A stretch of 31,864 nt of DNA from Perkinsus olseni (GCA_013115125.1 JABANN010000410.1:1-31864); one strand, 5' to 3'; shown: positions 1-13,963, counted from the stretch's first letter. Program-made: numbers and translations. The notes: a model not told the origin generated them from the sequence alone.

Positions 1-224
1 GATTTCATTTGCACTAACTCCTGGTGCTTTGTGTTTCCCATATGACTGACGGTGACTCTTCCCAACAGCAACAGATTTGGGTAAAACCGGGGATGTATCC
101 TGCGCCGTATGTAGCGCTCGCCATGGTGATCGATAAGGGTTTTAGCATCCTGACAGGCAGTCACATTACTTGAACTTTCACTATTCTTCCTGGCCGACGT
201 CGCCTTTTCATCACCTGCCACAGG
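1..224 (+). promoter_or_regulatory. 5' flank of ProRS with likely trans-splice acceptor
   Basis: No coding exon is recognisable here. A pyrimidine-rich stretch from about 203 ends in CACAG at 219-223, one base before the start codon at 225. In a spliced-leader organism this is what a trans-splicing acceptor looks like; otherwise it could end a 5' UTR intron. Confidence 0.45.
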
Positions 225-3400
<3,176 letters not shown>

Positions 3401-3699
3401 TAAACAGTACGATCCATGATTGCCGTGTTCTGCTGGGTAACTCCACGCTTATCGACTTGACACAAGCCAGACTTGGTTAGCTTCCATTCTTAAATACAGT
3501 ACTGGGGCGACGCTAGATATCTTAGCCACAGCGGCCTTAGCACATGGTCATCGAAGAGCTCTTCTGGCTGTCCTTATCATTGTCCTCATCAGGTGGTGCC
3601 TTTTCGGAAGAAGTTATTAGGCAGCACAATACAGCCGACCACAGTTACTGATCAACGTGAACACGTTGTTGTAATCTACATCTACTACCACCATCGCAG
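3401..3699. other. Intergenic stretch after ProRS
   Basis: This interval lies between the ProRS stop codon and the first exon-like segment of the downstream gene. A short open stretch at about 3511-3620 is hydrophobic in one frame, but no start, splice chain or homology supports it. I see nothing else in it. Confidence 0.4.
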
Positions 3700-4409
3700 T
3701 TTCTACGTTTCATGCGGATGTTGGGTTCAGCTATATCAATCATCTCCGGGACGACCTAGAAGTTGCGGCCACGGAGGCGATAGTCCAGGGTAACCGACGT
3801 ACATTACTGTAACAGCGGTACGCCACGACTGAGGCAATGAGATCCGACCTCTCCTGGATTCGAAGAAGAGGGTCTGTTCGTACTGGAGGATGGCATTGGG
3901 TTGGAAAACTCTCTGTTATTCACGGTGGCTTTTACGTTAGAACTACTACACCGAGTTTCCGGTTCAGAACCGAGCTATTAGTAACATCAAGACGTAAACT
4001 AGGCTTGCAAGGGAGGAATCTTGAAGCGAGACAGTCAGCTGTGCGCGACTTTCTACTCACAGACGAAAGCAGCAAGGAGCACATCCTGTATTGAAGCTCA
4101 CAGCTCTCGTTATGTGGGGCATAGGGATCCACGTTCTTCTTCCTGCCAATCTTGGGCGCGGCGAGACCATTTGTCGCCAAATGCTTTCTCTTCATAGCCG
4201 CGCTTCGGGATCCACCTATAACCTTGGACGATTGCCGGGCCATGGCGGAGCTTGAGGCTGTCTGACCCCTAGACTGGTTGCATGCGAATCAGTATTGGAC
4301 TGTCTGATGGATCTATGATCTCCACGTTACGAGTTCTCACCGTTGGGTCGAAGAGAAAACATATCCACGGACTTTTGGCCTGCTGCTGTGTAGCAGCGAA
4401 AAGATGCAA
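3700..4409 (+). CDS. Unrecognised exons, probable 5' part of the ProRS-like gene
   Basis: Exon-like segments with good splice signals precede the ProRS-like core. The segment 3700-3789 encodes VSTFHADVGFSYINHLRDDL and onward. It is joined by a 52-nt GT-AG intron to an acidic segment from 3842 that includes FEEEGLFVLEDGIGLENSLL. A further open segment ends at 4409 (a Cys/Lys-rich end near CCCVAAKRC), with a 51-nt intron leading in phase to the exon at 4461. I do not recognise a family; there is no YbaK editing domain. The segments may be an N-terminal extension of the downstream gene or a separate small gene. The part between about 3950 and 4289 is unresolved, and the true start was not found. 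Confidence 0.4.
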
Positions 4410-4460
4410 GTAAAGCCTGCCGTGAGGGAGCGTACACTCTCATCGTCGTCGTTCTTGCAG

Positions 4461-6258
4461 GGCCACTAGTCTCACCACCGAGGGGTCTGCTGGCGACAAA
4501 AGTGAGTGTGTCGCGTATCCAAGGTTTATCCGTGTTCCACGCAGATGTTCTGAGATACAGGAAAGAGAGAACGCTGAGGCGTTGGTATCGTGAAGTGGGA
4601 ACAGCCGAAGTTTCCCTTCTTTGATCCAGCCCCCCCCCAGGTGGTTGAGCGTGGCGGTCTGGCCAGGGCTCATGACCTTCCAGGCTGTTTCATCATGCTT
4701 CCCTCCAGCATGTACATCTGGGATACGATTCGAGAGAGAGTCACCATCGAACTGGGCCGGTACCGATGCTCACGATCTCTCCGATTTACGGTAGCCCTCA
4801 GGGTCGGAGTCAAGCCGTGCTGCTTCCCGCTGTTCGTGCCTAGCCGACCAGTCCCTTCTGCGGTATCGTCTGCGGAGTGTCTGCCTGGCCTGGTCACCAA
4901 GGCTGGTGGATCGACCCTCAACGAGCCTGTGGGTGGGTCGTTCCACTAGGATGGCTGCGACCAAAGTATCTTTCGGTGTTCAGCTTTACGGATATCAAGT
5001 GACGAGGTGGCGGAGGCATGCCTATCGGAGTGGATTCGCTCCCATCGTGATTTACCCTTGAAGCTCAGCCACTGGGGAAGCTCGATGAAGTAGCTGGCAT
5101 ACGCCTTGTGGCTCTCATTCGGAAGTCTCAGGTTCAATTCCCGGTGGCGTCATCTACCTCTCCTCAAATGTCGAGAAGTTCTTCAGCAGGAAGGATATGC
5201 AGCTCACAAGTCTCTCGACGAGGTGCCTTCAGAGTACCGTCATTACTGTCATTAGTGCCGGGGCGCAGGGCACTGCCATCCGCCTTCACCTTTCGTGCCA
5301 TCATCCTGTCCCCCTTCCACCGTCGATTGAGCTCCTCAGGGGGAAGAGAGGCCGGGAGGCTCGTGATTGTTCTCAGGCTGAGGCGTTCGCAGGCAGCCTT
5401 ATAGAACTTTATCGTAATGTATTCAAAGACCTTCTCGCTCTGTCGACGGAGGAGGGCACCTCAGAAGGTGGGACACCCTCACCAAGTCGTGTACCGATCC
5501 CTCCCACCTTTAGATGGTGCCACCCGCTTACTCGATGCCCTCATCAGCGACGGTTGCCGTGTTCGTGTTTTAACGGTCGTCTGCAAAAGGGCCGTGGAGA
5601 ACGTCCAGTTCGAGGATAGGTGCGGTCTCCTATTTCGGGAACTTGCCTGTCATTAATCTCATCAGCGATGGTGTCCGGAAGGGCGCACACCTGGTCACTT
5701 GGAGCATCGACTTTGGTGTCATCGGCGCCATGGTGATGGTACACGGAGATGACAGGGGCCTCGTTATCCCACCAAAGTGACTCCCTCCTCGTCGAGTTAG
5801 CCTGATGGTTGCTCTTCTTTAGCGTGGCTGAGACACAGGCGGTAGTCATACCTATGCCTCCCTCCAGAGATGTCGGCCCGGCCCAGTGGGAGGTCAAGAT
5901 GAGAGCGATTGAGCGGAGATGCGAAGTGAACGGACCGAGACCCTGTGTAGCCCTGAGGCGAGGGGCAGGCTGGGTTCTCTCTGTTAGGAGGTGCGGGATG
6001 TCCTACTGAGCGATGGCATCCGATGCATCTTCGATGATGATACTAGGAAGAAGAGGCCAGGTTTCAAGTTCACCAGATGGGTGAGGGTGGCAGCTACACT
6101 ATGCTGTGGCCATCGTTCTCTCGTAGGATCTTCAAGGAGTTCCTCTGAGCATTCAGCTCGGTTGCGATGAGCTCGAGTCGAAGACTCTTACCATTGGTTA
6201 CCGGCACAGTGGGCAGAAATTCAATCGAGAGGCATTGAGCATTGACAGGGTAGAGTGA
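4461..6258 (+). CDS. Divergent ProRS-like paralog, probable pseudo-synthetase
   Basis: Twelve exons (4461-4501, 4545-4594, 4641-4759, 4802-4932, 4984-5089, 5132-5222, 5377-5467, 5514-5619, 5666-5776, 5823-5925, 5988-6080, 6127-6258) join in phase to 391 codons with the stop. The introns fall at the positions used in the neighbouring ProRS gene, so the two are tandem duplicates. Landmarks align: MYIWDTIR with [21 protein letters not shown] with [24 protein letters not shown] with [11 protein letters not shown], and PGFKFTRWDLQGVPLSI with PGYKFNHWELRGVPLRI. The active site is eroded: the PTSE loop reads ISSDE, motif 2 RTREF reads KCREV, and the motif 3 arginine in TTRSIG aligns with glycine. 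No editing domain is visible upstream, and the protein stops before the C-terminal zinc-type domain. Open exons and standard splice sites argue for a kept, probably non-catalytic protein; a young pseudogene is the alternative. Confidence 0.8.
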
Positions 6259-6663
6259 TGTGCTACGACCGACGTCAGCCTTCAAGCTCTCCCGGGACCG
6301 CCCTATGTGAGCACGACTTCAGGTGTACGAGCTCTGTCTTCTCTAAGATACGTTGCCATCTCGGCCGTATCGCCACGGAGATGTTATCATCTGCTCGCCG
6401 CCATCACCGCGATGCGGCATGACTACCAAGCCACACGATCAATTGAATACGATGCCCTCAGCGGGTAGCGCTGACTCGTTGTTGGAGCGAGATGTTTTTA
6501 AACCCGTTTCTCGTCGAATACGTCGGCTTTCGTTGATGTGAACGCGGGGCCTTCGGGCCTCCAGCGAGTCTTCGCTAACTTCTAGTCATTCACCGTCGTC
6601 TCCCCCATCTATCCAAGCGCGCAGCATTCCTGTTCAAATGAGCCCACACATGAGAGGCTTCAT
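6259..6663. other. Intergenic stretch after ProRS-like gene
   Basis: One open stretch (6353-6541, +) has no recognisable content. It could be a last exon of the ProRS-like gene only if an intron begins near the 6250 GTAGAG, which I cannot show. A small GC hairpin (GGGGCCTTCGGGCCTC) lies near 6546-6561. No other feature is supported. Confidence 0.35.
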
Positions 6664-6735
6664 AGGTCCTATCGGGATTTGAACCCGAGTCGCTGGATTC
6701 AAAGTCCAGAGTGCTAACCACTACACTATAGGACC
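6664..6735 (-). tRNA. trnQ: tRNA-Gln (anticodon TTG), copy 1
   Basis: This 72-nt gene reads GGTCCTATAGTGTAGTGG at its 5' end and has an anticodon arm CTGGACTTTGAATCCAG with anticodon TTG. The T arm is intact (CGGGTTCAAATCCCG) and the 7-bp acceptor stem pairs perfectly, with discriminator T as in other eukaryotic tRNA-Gln. It differs from the other copies in one T-loop base. No clear run of T follows it, so efficient Pol III termination is uncertain. Confidence 0.88.
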
Positions 6736-7103
6736 GATAATTTTCTGATGAGTCTCCGAGGAACGTCTTGGAGCTTCTAACTGGTAGGATGTTCGAGACT
6801 GCTGACTGGGTATGCTGACAACCCAGAGTGGGTATGGAGTCGGGCAGTCCTCTAACGTCCTACTGAACAGTGGTGGCCACCAACTCTCAGTTGGCAGCGA
6901 GTGTAGGCTACTGCCTACCTGCTGGCTCTGACTCTGATAAGTACTAAGCAGGGCAGAGCAAGGCCACGCACTGTTCACACTCCCAACCTCTGCATCATGG
7001 GAATTTCGTACCTTCTTGGCATCTACACATGCCACACGCTCAACCAACCAGTCACACTGAATCTCCCTTGCGGAATAAGCCCACACCTGAGCAGCACGAA
7101 TAG

Positions 7104-7175
7104 AGGTCCTATCGGGATTCGAACCCGAGTCGCTGAATTCAAAGTCCAGAGTGCTAACCACTACACTATAGGACC
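7104..7175 (-). tRNA. trnQ: tRNA-Gln (anticodon TTG), copy 2
   Basis: A full 72-nt tRNA-Gln with anticodon TTG and an intact acceptor stem and T arm. One base change in the 3' side of the anticodon stem turns a G-C pair into a G-U wobble. It lies 17 nt before the acceptor side of the orphan UGM exon, mirroring copy 3. No strong T run follows (CTCTATTC). Confidence 0.85.
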
Positions 7176-7187
7176 GATAATTTCGAA

Positions 7188-7237
7188 AGAGTCGCTCGAT
7201 TCAAACTTCAGAGTGCTAAGCACTACACTATAGGGCC
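7188..7237 (-). pseudogene. 5' half of a tRNA-Gln, upstream of copy 2
   Basis: About 50 nt match the acceptor 5' strand, D arm and anticodon arm of tRNA-Gln (GGCCCTATAGTGTAGTGC at the 5' end), but the sequence stops after the anticodon arm with no T arm. It sits 12 nt upstream of full copy 2 in the same orientation. The A box is retained and the B box is missing. Confidence 0.8.
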
Positions 7238-7850
7238 TCTCCGGAACAGAGGTTCAATGGCATGTCCTAAGTTCGAAATCGACGAGAATATCGTAGAAAT
7301 TCGCCATAATTGCGTCTTGTTTTGTAGACGACCATATGCATATACTTCAGCTTATATCATCCTCCCATCACCGACCAGGCCGCTGAGGTGGGTATTACAT
7401 TCTCAGTGTAGCTCCTTTTCTCCCCGTCTCCCGACTACAGAACATCCCCCATCCCATCTGAATTACGCTTTAAAAAGGGCTCACCCCTCATGATTTCTTG
7501 TCACGAAGGAGTTACGACGGCGACTGAAAGATCCCATCGTGAACTGAACGATGGCGTACTCGACTGGAAGCCTATTTTCTCCTCCTTATTGAACAATCCG
7601 GTCAAACGCTGAAGCCCTTCTATGATGAAGTCCCAACGTGTGGTGATGGCGTCACGCCTCCCATTGAGCCCTTCCACGGTTCAAGTCTTATCAGTCAGAA
7701 TATCAGAATGATAGGAGAGCATCTCGTTAAGCTCGGAAGTTCACGGTGATGAGCATTTCAACTTTGATACGGAAACGAATTTTCTGGCTCGGCGCACGGT
7801 GGCGCCAAAATTTAAAGTGCCCCAAGAAAAATACTGATTATAGATACTTA

Positions 7851-7869
7851 TGTGTAAGACTCTTACACA
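7851..7869. repeat. Perfect 9-bp inverted repeat
   Basis: TGTGTAAGA at 7851-7859 and TCTTACACA at 7861-7869 are separated by a single base, giving a near-uninterrupted palindrome in AT-rich surroundings. Confidence 0.75.
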
Positions 7870-8152
7870 AATTTTCAAGGCCATATTCGCAGGCGGTGGC
7901 TCACACTATCCGTCGACAGTTTAACCCGTGATTTTGGTAATTTAATAGCGTTTACACGGGGCAGACAGCCTAAATTGGGCTTGTGGCCGCTATAATGGCT
8001 CTGCTCTTATGATCAAACACAGGGCTATTTAGAGGAGAGGAGAGGCTTTCTAATGGTGGTATTTGACCTCGCCCATCAGTCTTAAGTAGCTTTTGCAGGG
8101 GCCATCTTCGACACTTCAGCGTCCGATTTAAATTTAAATTTTAATTTTTGCG

Positions 8153-8172
8153 GGCAACGCCGCGGCGTTGCC
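8153..8172. repeat. Perfect 20-bp GC palindrome
   Basis: GGCAACGCCG is followed directly by its exact reverse complement CGGCGTTGCC. It is GC-rich and lies just downstream of an AT-only block (about 8124-8149). Confidence 0.8.
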
Positions 8173-8468
8173 GTTGGCGGCGGTGGAATAGCCTCTTCTT
8201 CTGCAACATTTGTTCCGGGTGATACCGAATTAAGCTAAGATTTGTCACTGAGTTCGAGGTGTGTACTACACACGGTGTACAACATGTGACTTGAGCAATG
8301 CGCAAAATGTCCATTTTCAGAATCGTTCCGCGCCGTTTTTGTACTTGCGTGCACATCTTATTCAGGAGTAGTCAACTCTGCCCCCAGGTACAAGAACTGC
8401 TTCCTCGATGGGATTCCCATCATGGGAATAATTCTAGTTTTTCTAACCTGTAGATCAAGCTCAGCCTA

Positions 8469-8501
8469 AGCGTGTATTGAATTATTCAATTCTTACACGC
8501 T
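8469..8501. repeat. 33-bp nested inverted repeat
   Basis: The outer arms AGCGTGTA (8469-8476) and TACACGCT (8494-8501) enclose inner arms TTGAAT and ATTCAA. Almost the whole segment can fold on itself. Confidence 0.75.
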
Positions 8502-8552
8502 GTATTTTCATCTGGGACGTTGGGAAAGGGTGAGATCCCGGGAGAACAAGTG

Positions 8553-8569
8553 ATTCACTAGTAGTGAAT
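8553..8569. repeat. 17-bp palindrome
   Basis: ATTCACT-AGT-AGTGAAT reads as a hairpin with 7-bp arms. The half-site TTCACTA recurs at about 8575-8581. Confidence 0.65.
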
Positions 8570-10010
8570 GGCGTTCACTAAACGCTTGTTTCGGGCCCTG
8601 GGGAATGTTTGAGGAACCAGCCTGTTTCCTGTTAAGCCTGTTTAAACGCCTGATCACCAGACTTTAAGGCAGGTGAACGCGTCCGCTGTGGACACTCTCT
8701 GATAGGACGTCCTCGTCGTTGACGCGACGCGCGTCACGCTAGTGGTGATGACCTGAGTCTGCATGGTGTCCAACAATCCCATCAAACTATGTCGGATGCT
8801 TGGAGAAGTTCTCAATACCCGCTCGCTTCTAGTTCTATCATGGAGATCGTATCAACATGGTGTGAAACTGACTGAGCAACGGCTAAACCACTATAATGAA
8901 TCAATAGCCTCCCCCTAGAGACACCATCAACTTCGGTGCCACGCATGGCATATCACACTGCACGCATATACGACGCGGATTCCCGCAGTCAATGATCATC
9001 AACCCTCGATATCGGAGACACGCGTCCCTCCTATCCGACCCTCCGACCTGTGAAACCAGCTTGCCTTCCGTGGATAAACGAGTGCTTTATCTACGTTTCG
9101 ACCGACACGGAGAGATGACATATCACGTTGACCGCACAGCGGGGCGCCTAGTGTCCCAGTTGTACCCTCCACGCTTGCAGGCTAGTGCCATGAACAGCGG
9201 CTCGAGACGTCGGGTGCTCGATGACGGCTCGAGAAGCGTTACCCTTCTGAGGCTTTTAACTTCTTCAAGCGAGGTCTTCGAGAGGTAAATTTGACCCGCG
9301 GAACCGCGATTGCTTGCAGCATCGTTTTCGGCCGCGGGACAGTTTGCCTTCGCGTCAGCCTCGCTGTGGACCCGACCGACGCCAGCGGGGTGCCGCGCTT
9401 GGTCCGATCTCGGAGACCAGAAGCTTCAACTGTGGATGATCAATTGGACCTTTTGTTAATGTCGATTTCTCCCCACGTCTTCGGAGGGGTCATGTGGATC
9501 TTCCTAGCTCTCCTGTGGCTGCCTCCTGAAACCTCGCTGTGCAGGTAGGCGAGTTGGTAAGCATTTTTTTGACCTTGATAGCCTTATCTGGGTATCAGTA
9601 TCTCGTAATCGGCTGTTGCTGACAAAGTCATGTAGCACTTCCCGTCTTCAGTCACGCTCGCGAGCAAGGGCCCAGTCAACCCGAGAGCGCCGCCGTCTGG
9701 CTCCTGGCACCACTCGAGAATAGGACCCTCGTTGTATTGCGGGAATATTGGTCAACAAAAGGACGCTCTTACTCCGAGTACAGAGTAGCTCTCACCACCA
9801 CCACTACGACCACAACCACAGCACTCGATGCCGGAGAGTACGTATGCCAAATCAACAGCTGTCTTTCGTGATGTATCTTCATTCCTTCCCTTTAGGGATT
9901 CTCTGGGGTTGATAAACGTCGAGGTGGTTGTTCAAGAGGGTTCGGAAAAGTAGCATACGGCGGCTTTACGAAAGCTGACTCAGCTTAGCTTAGTTCGTCA
10001 TTGACCTCAG

Positions 10011-11724
10011 GTTCGACATGTACTGGGTCGAACGTTCATTTCAGAACGGTGAGCTCAATATCATCTATTTCAAGATGTATTCCCCGCGTGGGCTCTGGAA
10101 GGGTGAGCGCGTGTCCCCCGACTACTCTCGTCTGACCCGGCGTTCACAATCCCCGAGGATTGTCTCCCTCAGGAAGTCTGTCGAGTACTGCAACTCCAAT
10201 CTTAACGGTGTCTGAGGCCCTGCCTGGAACCAACGACTATGAGAGTGTCGATTCTACCTTCGTCCCGGGTAAGTGCCCCCACCGAGGTGGGGATGCCTCG
10301 TCCTCAGCTCAGGAATGTCATATTTCCAAGGCTCTCGAAAAATTTCACTTGTGGCTAAATTGGCCACCCTGGTCCTCCGACTCAGGTGGCTATGTAGCTG
10401 CGCTATCTGATAGCTCAGCAACTTCCATCCGCCCTGTAGTAAACGTAGACTGATGAATAGACACGTTCTTATGAGTACAGTGCTCCAAATTAATTTGGAA
10501 TATAGTCTAATAACTTAATTTCGCCTCAACCACTCAGAGTTTGAACCTGATTCTCCAACACACTATTCGTTACAACCATACGAATCCACTCTCAAAAATT
10601 ATGACCGTTTCATGCCTACGAACGGGTATAAGTATGTCGATTTATGATGTGTATTAAACTGAATGGAAGAACTTTCCCTCTGATGTCTTTGAACTTTACG
10701 AGCTGGAACTAGTATAAATTCACTCGTACTTCGTACGCACCTAGGCACTGCTCTGAGAGTCCTGGAATAAGATTCCCCGTTGTGCAGTGATAGTCGTGGG
10801 GCCACGGAAGTTGAAAGTTACGGTGGGACCGTCGAGGTCCTTGAGACCGGGGGGGCGTCGAGTATTGGTCTGCATTTGAGATGTGCTTCAAGTCGGCATT
10901 TCTTCAGGGGCCGGTTCGATAGCAGTTGGCCTCAAGAGTGGTGACACGAAGGAGGATAAGTACAGCTCGGGAATGTACGACCTCCACTCGCCCATCACCA
11001 TTGTAAGCCGTACCTCTTCAGAGTCTACACCCCCGGTACGCACGAGAGAAAAACACCGCCCAGTAAACTCTACAAGTGAAATCTCTGCATCTGCGCTGTA
11101 TCCGAGGCCTCTACCCTTCTGAGGTGATCTCAGGTACAACCCGGAAACCGGCTGGGAAGAATTTCTGGGGAAAGATCCAGGGCTGCCAAGGCTGGCTAAA
11201 AATGTCCGAGTTGCTAGGAATGGGCGCTGGGCGGTCTGGAGGATTGACAAAACAGATGTGACGGCTCGGTACGCTTTCTCGCGGCGTGCAAACGCTCCTT
11301 CAGTTAGGGACCTCAGCCAGAAGAGGCGAGCTGGCAATGGTGAGTCTGACTCAACCGGAGGCGAAAGCAAGGGAGGTCACACGCGGGGCAGGAAGCCTCG
11401 GTAAGCTCTTAGGAGAGCGCTCGAGCGCTTGAGATTCTCTTTAGGAGTAGCACAGCTCTGATCAGCATGAAATAAGCAGTCCCTTACGGAGAGTCTTTCT
11501 TGTCTCATTTCCATGTTCTTTTTCTGAGGTGACTATGAGCCTTCCCCCTCCGGAAGCTTTCTCGCTTATACCGCCAACTACGTCAATGACTCGAGGTCTG
11601 CCCCCGCATCCTGTACCCATCGACTCCTCTACGTAACCCAAGTTACCGATGTGGCGAATGCTCCGCTGGTGGGTTTCATTCCTCAATCAGGAGGCTTCGT
11701 AGTTCCCTTCACGCGAGATCCTTC

Positions 11725-11756
<32 letters not shown>

Positions 11757-13963
11757 CCATCGTCGTCGTCAACCGCTCGCTGCTATGCCTGAGCTTCTTC
11801 AGGACTTTCCTGTGTCTGCTCCCGGCCAGCTCGTCACCGATTTTGGCTGGGTCGAAGGTCTCCCGAATACTCTGTGGTGGACCATCTAGGATGCTTTCCA
11901 CAGCAACACGTGAGCCTGGCGGTTACTCGAGGATCCAATAGGGGATTCTGAGCTTCCTCCTCAATACAGGTTCGTGAGAGCTATTGGAAGCCCTTTCGGA
12001 TGCACACTGAGGCTGGCGGTGCCTTGTACGACGTGGGTGATGGCTTACCAGGCTGATGGGGGCAGCTACATATACGGCAGCGACACCATGGGGAGGTACC
12101 CGCTAACCCTTCTCTCCAGGCCTGATGGTCGCTGGGATTACTGGAGTCTCTAGGAAACTGGACTCGGATTGACGCTGTGAAGCTTATTCGTTTACAAAAA
12201 TTTGTGTCTCTGAATGTCGTGAATGGGTCTACGATCTCGACGTTGATGTGTGTGGCTTAGAGCCGTCACGAGTAGTGTGACCGTCACGGTGTGATACGTA
12301 ATGTAGAGTATGCCAGTAGTCTTCACTGCGGAGCTGCTTCTCCCTTATTCCAGGACACCGTCTCTCGTCGCTGTGGACACGGTGACGGGGGAAGTAGTCG
12401 GTGAGCTTCCCCTGCCGTACGATGTCGCCGCGGACACGCTAGTCACTACTGAGCTCGAGTGGGACGTCCGGCCTGGGCACCGATGCCGCGGGATGCTTTA
12501 CCAACGACGACGGCCTGAGGATGAAGTGGTGGTTTCTGGCCCTCTGGTCGTCAGTCTCCACGGTGGACCCTGTGAAGGGATCCGTCCAATCGATGAGGTC
12601 GGTATTTACTCGAGGTAAGCAACCTGCGGACAAGTCCTCATTGCCTTCAATGTCCATCGAGGCGCCTTCTTTTTGTCGCAGGTATCGAGACCTCCTCGAA
12701 CAAGGGTATCAAGTACTTGTCCCAGCCACGAGTGGTACCCTCGGATTCGGTGACTCATGGAGCAGGGCGATCATCGGACATGTTGGTAGGGGAGGAGGGT
12801 GCATTACCCAACTTGAGCTCACTTCCCAAATCAGGGCAACGAGACGTGGATGAAGTCGCGTCTGGCTCTCAGTACGTTCTCAGAGAGGCACACGTCGATC
12901 GTGTGAGCCTCGTTGGAAGCAGCTACGGCGCGTAAGTTTCATCACCCTCTGACTGCCGTTGGCTCCGGGCTTACACGCGCACTATCTCGCTGCAGTAGAT
13001 GTAGTTGTAGAACGCAACATAAGTAGACTGGGCCCACAGTGAACGAGATAGAGCAGATAGAAAGTCGAGTAGTTGAGAGAATGAATTGATAATGCGAAGC
13101 CAGTATGAGCACAGTTCCTTTGTGTTATGTAGCCGGTGCACACGTGAATGGTGTCAACCTTACGTCCATCACGAAGGTACCTGGCCTTGAGATCGGCCAT
13201 GTATCATCCTTATATATTCAAGAGTGTAGTGGCGAGGTACCCCTGGGTGGAAACTAGATGGAACGGAGCTACGACAGGTGGGTCGATTCTGCGATTGGTG
13301 TGTGATTCGTGCTCATACTGCCAGGTGACTTCTCCTTTGAAGACGAGCTATGGGCGGGCAAATCTCAGAGTACGGCCTGGCCCGAACCAGTCGGGTTGAA
13401 ACTATCCGACGTTCTCGTTGAGCAGGGTTTGAGGCTGCTCCAAGTGCCTCTGCTCCTCATGCACGGTAACGGCGGGTCAGGGCCGCTAGTGCAGGCTTAG
13501 TCAAGGTCGCTGATTGAACTTTAACAAGATCGCAAAACAAAAACATAATCAAAGCATGCTGAAATTAGAACGCCTGTGCAAATGGTCATAAAGATAACAC
13601 GAGGGAATGTGAGATGAGTTCAGCGCATGCGCCTTGACGACAGTCTCGAGATGACAGGTACCGACGACGACATCTGCCCGGTCTCCAACAGCAAGATGCT
13701 TTTCAATGTGTTGACCAACCAAGTGAACGTATCTGACGCGGAGCGCGGGAATTTGAATCTGGAGTTGGTGATCTTCCCTGGCCAGAGACACGGATTCAGA
13801 GGAAATGCCGCCTGGGAGGCTGATGCTCGGCAACTAGATTGGATTCGCAAAGTAAGCGTCACTGATTCACACCTCTCCTCATTCCTGCCTGCTGTATCAG
13901 TACATGCCCGTCCAGCCTGAACGGGCCCATGTCCCCATCGAGTCCGGTTATCCTTTTGAGTGA
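10011..13963 (+). CDS. S9-family serine peptidase (prolyl-oligopeptidase-like)
   Basis: An alpha/beta-hydrolase peptidase of family S9, probably cytosolic, built from many short exons. The C-terminal catalytic part is clear: VVSLHGGPCEG at about 12548-12580 (oxyanion region), nucleophile serine in VGSSYGA at about 12909-12932, catalytic aspartate in HGTDDDICPVSNS (spliced across 13463-13657), and catalytic histidine in FPGQRHGFRGNAAW near 13774-13812. The last exon ends YPFE-TGA at 13961-13963. Upstream exons with beta-propeller character include DMYWVERSFQNGELN (from 10011), RYNPETGWEEFLGKDPGLPR (from about 11134), YEPSPSGSFLAYTANYVND (from about 11531) and GQLVTDFGWVEGLPNTLWW (from about 11825). 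The final blade is SLVAVDTVTGEVVGELPLPY. The shape of the catalytic end (HG-D-HGFR) fits the S9C/acylaminoacyl-peptidase branch best. The true N-terminus and several propeller exon borders are unresolved; the first exon may lie upstream of 10011. Confidence 0.85.
11726..11756 (+). repeat. (ATC)n microsatellite in an S9 peptidase intron
   Basis: About ten ATC units lie inside the intron that separates the LAYTANYVND exon from the VSAPGQLVTDF exon, roughly 50 nt before the 3' splice site. The same trinucleotide recurs in introns of the RRM-KH genes. Confidence 0.8.

Larger units (their letters stand above)
6749..7237 (-). pseudogene. Orphan UGM exon fragment flanked by tRNA-Gln copies
   Basis: Positions 7012-7086 are a 75-nt copy of exon 6 of the UGM gene at 16774-16848, with the same length and the same splice borders (AG before, GT after). 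It encodes VWAYSAREIQCDWLVERV against VWAYPTREMQCDWLGERV. Upstream intron sequence is copied too: a half tRNA, a full tRNA-Gln and the segment TATTCGTGCTGCTC that leads to the acceptor. About 30 nt of the following UGM intron reappear at 6750-6779, displaced by roughly 230 nt of unrelated sequence. No other UGM exon is found nearby, so this is a displaced duplicate, not a second gene. Confidence 0.85.
7238..10010. other. Long intergenic region without recognisable genes
   Basis: Open frames here are short and show no family resemblance. AT-rich blocks occur near 7800-7870 and 8120-8150. Four perfect or near-perfect palindromes are listed separately. The segment 8990-9550 (+) holds two open frames of about 85-98 codons, one of which may include 5' exons of the downstream S9 peptidase gene, but no splice chain could be established. 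No tRNA, rRNA or transposase sequence was seen. Confidence 0.4.

Noticed and set aside
3932-4243. Minus-strand open frame of 103 codons starting MARQSSKVIGGSRSAAMKRK
   Set aside because: The basic N-terminus looks protein-like, but it overlaps plus-strand exon-like segments with matched introns and has no recognisable family. It cannot be excluded as a small gene.
6600-7240. tRNA-derived SINE with a conserved body
   Set aside because: The shared body next to the tRNA copies proved to be a UGM exon with splice sites. No poly(A) or simple-repeat tail was seen, so a SINE is not supported.
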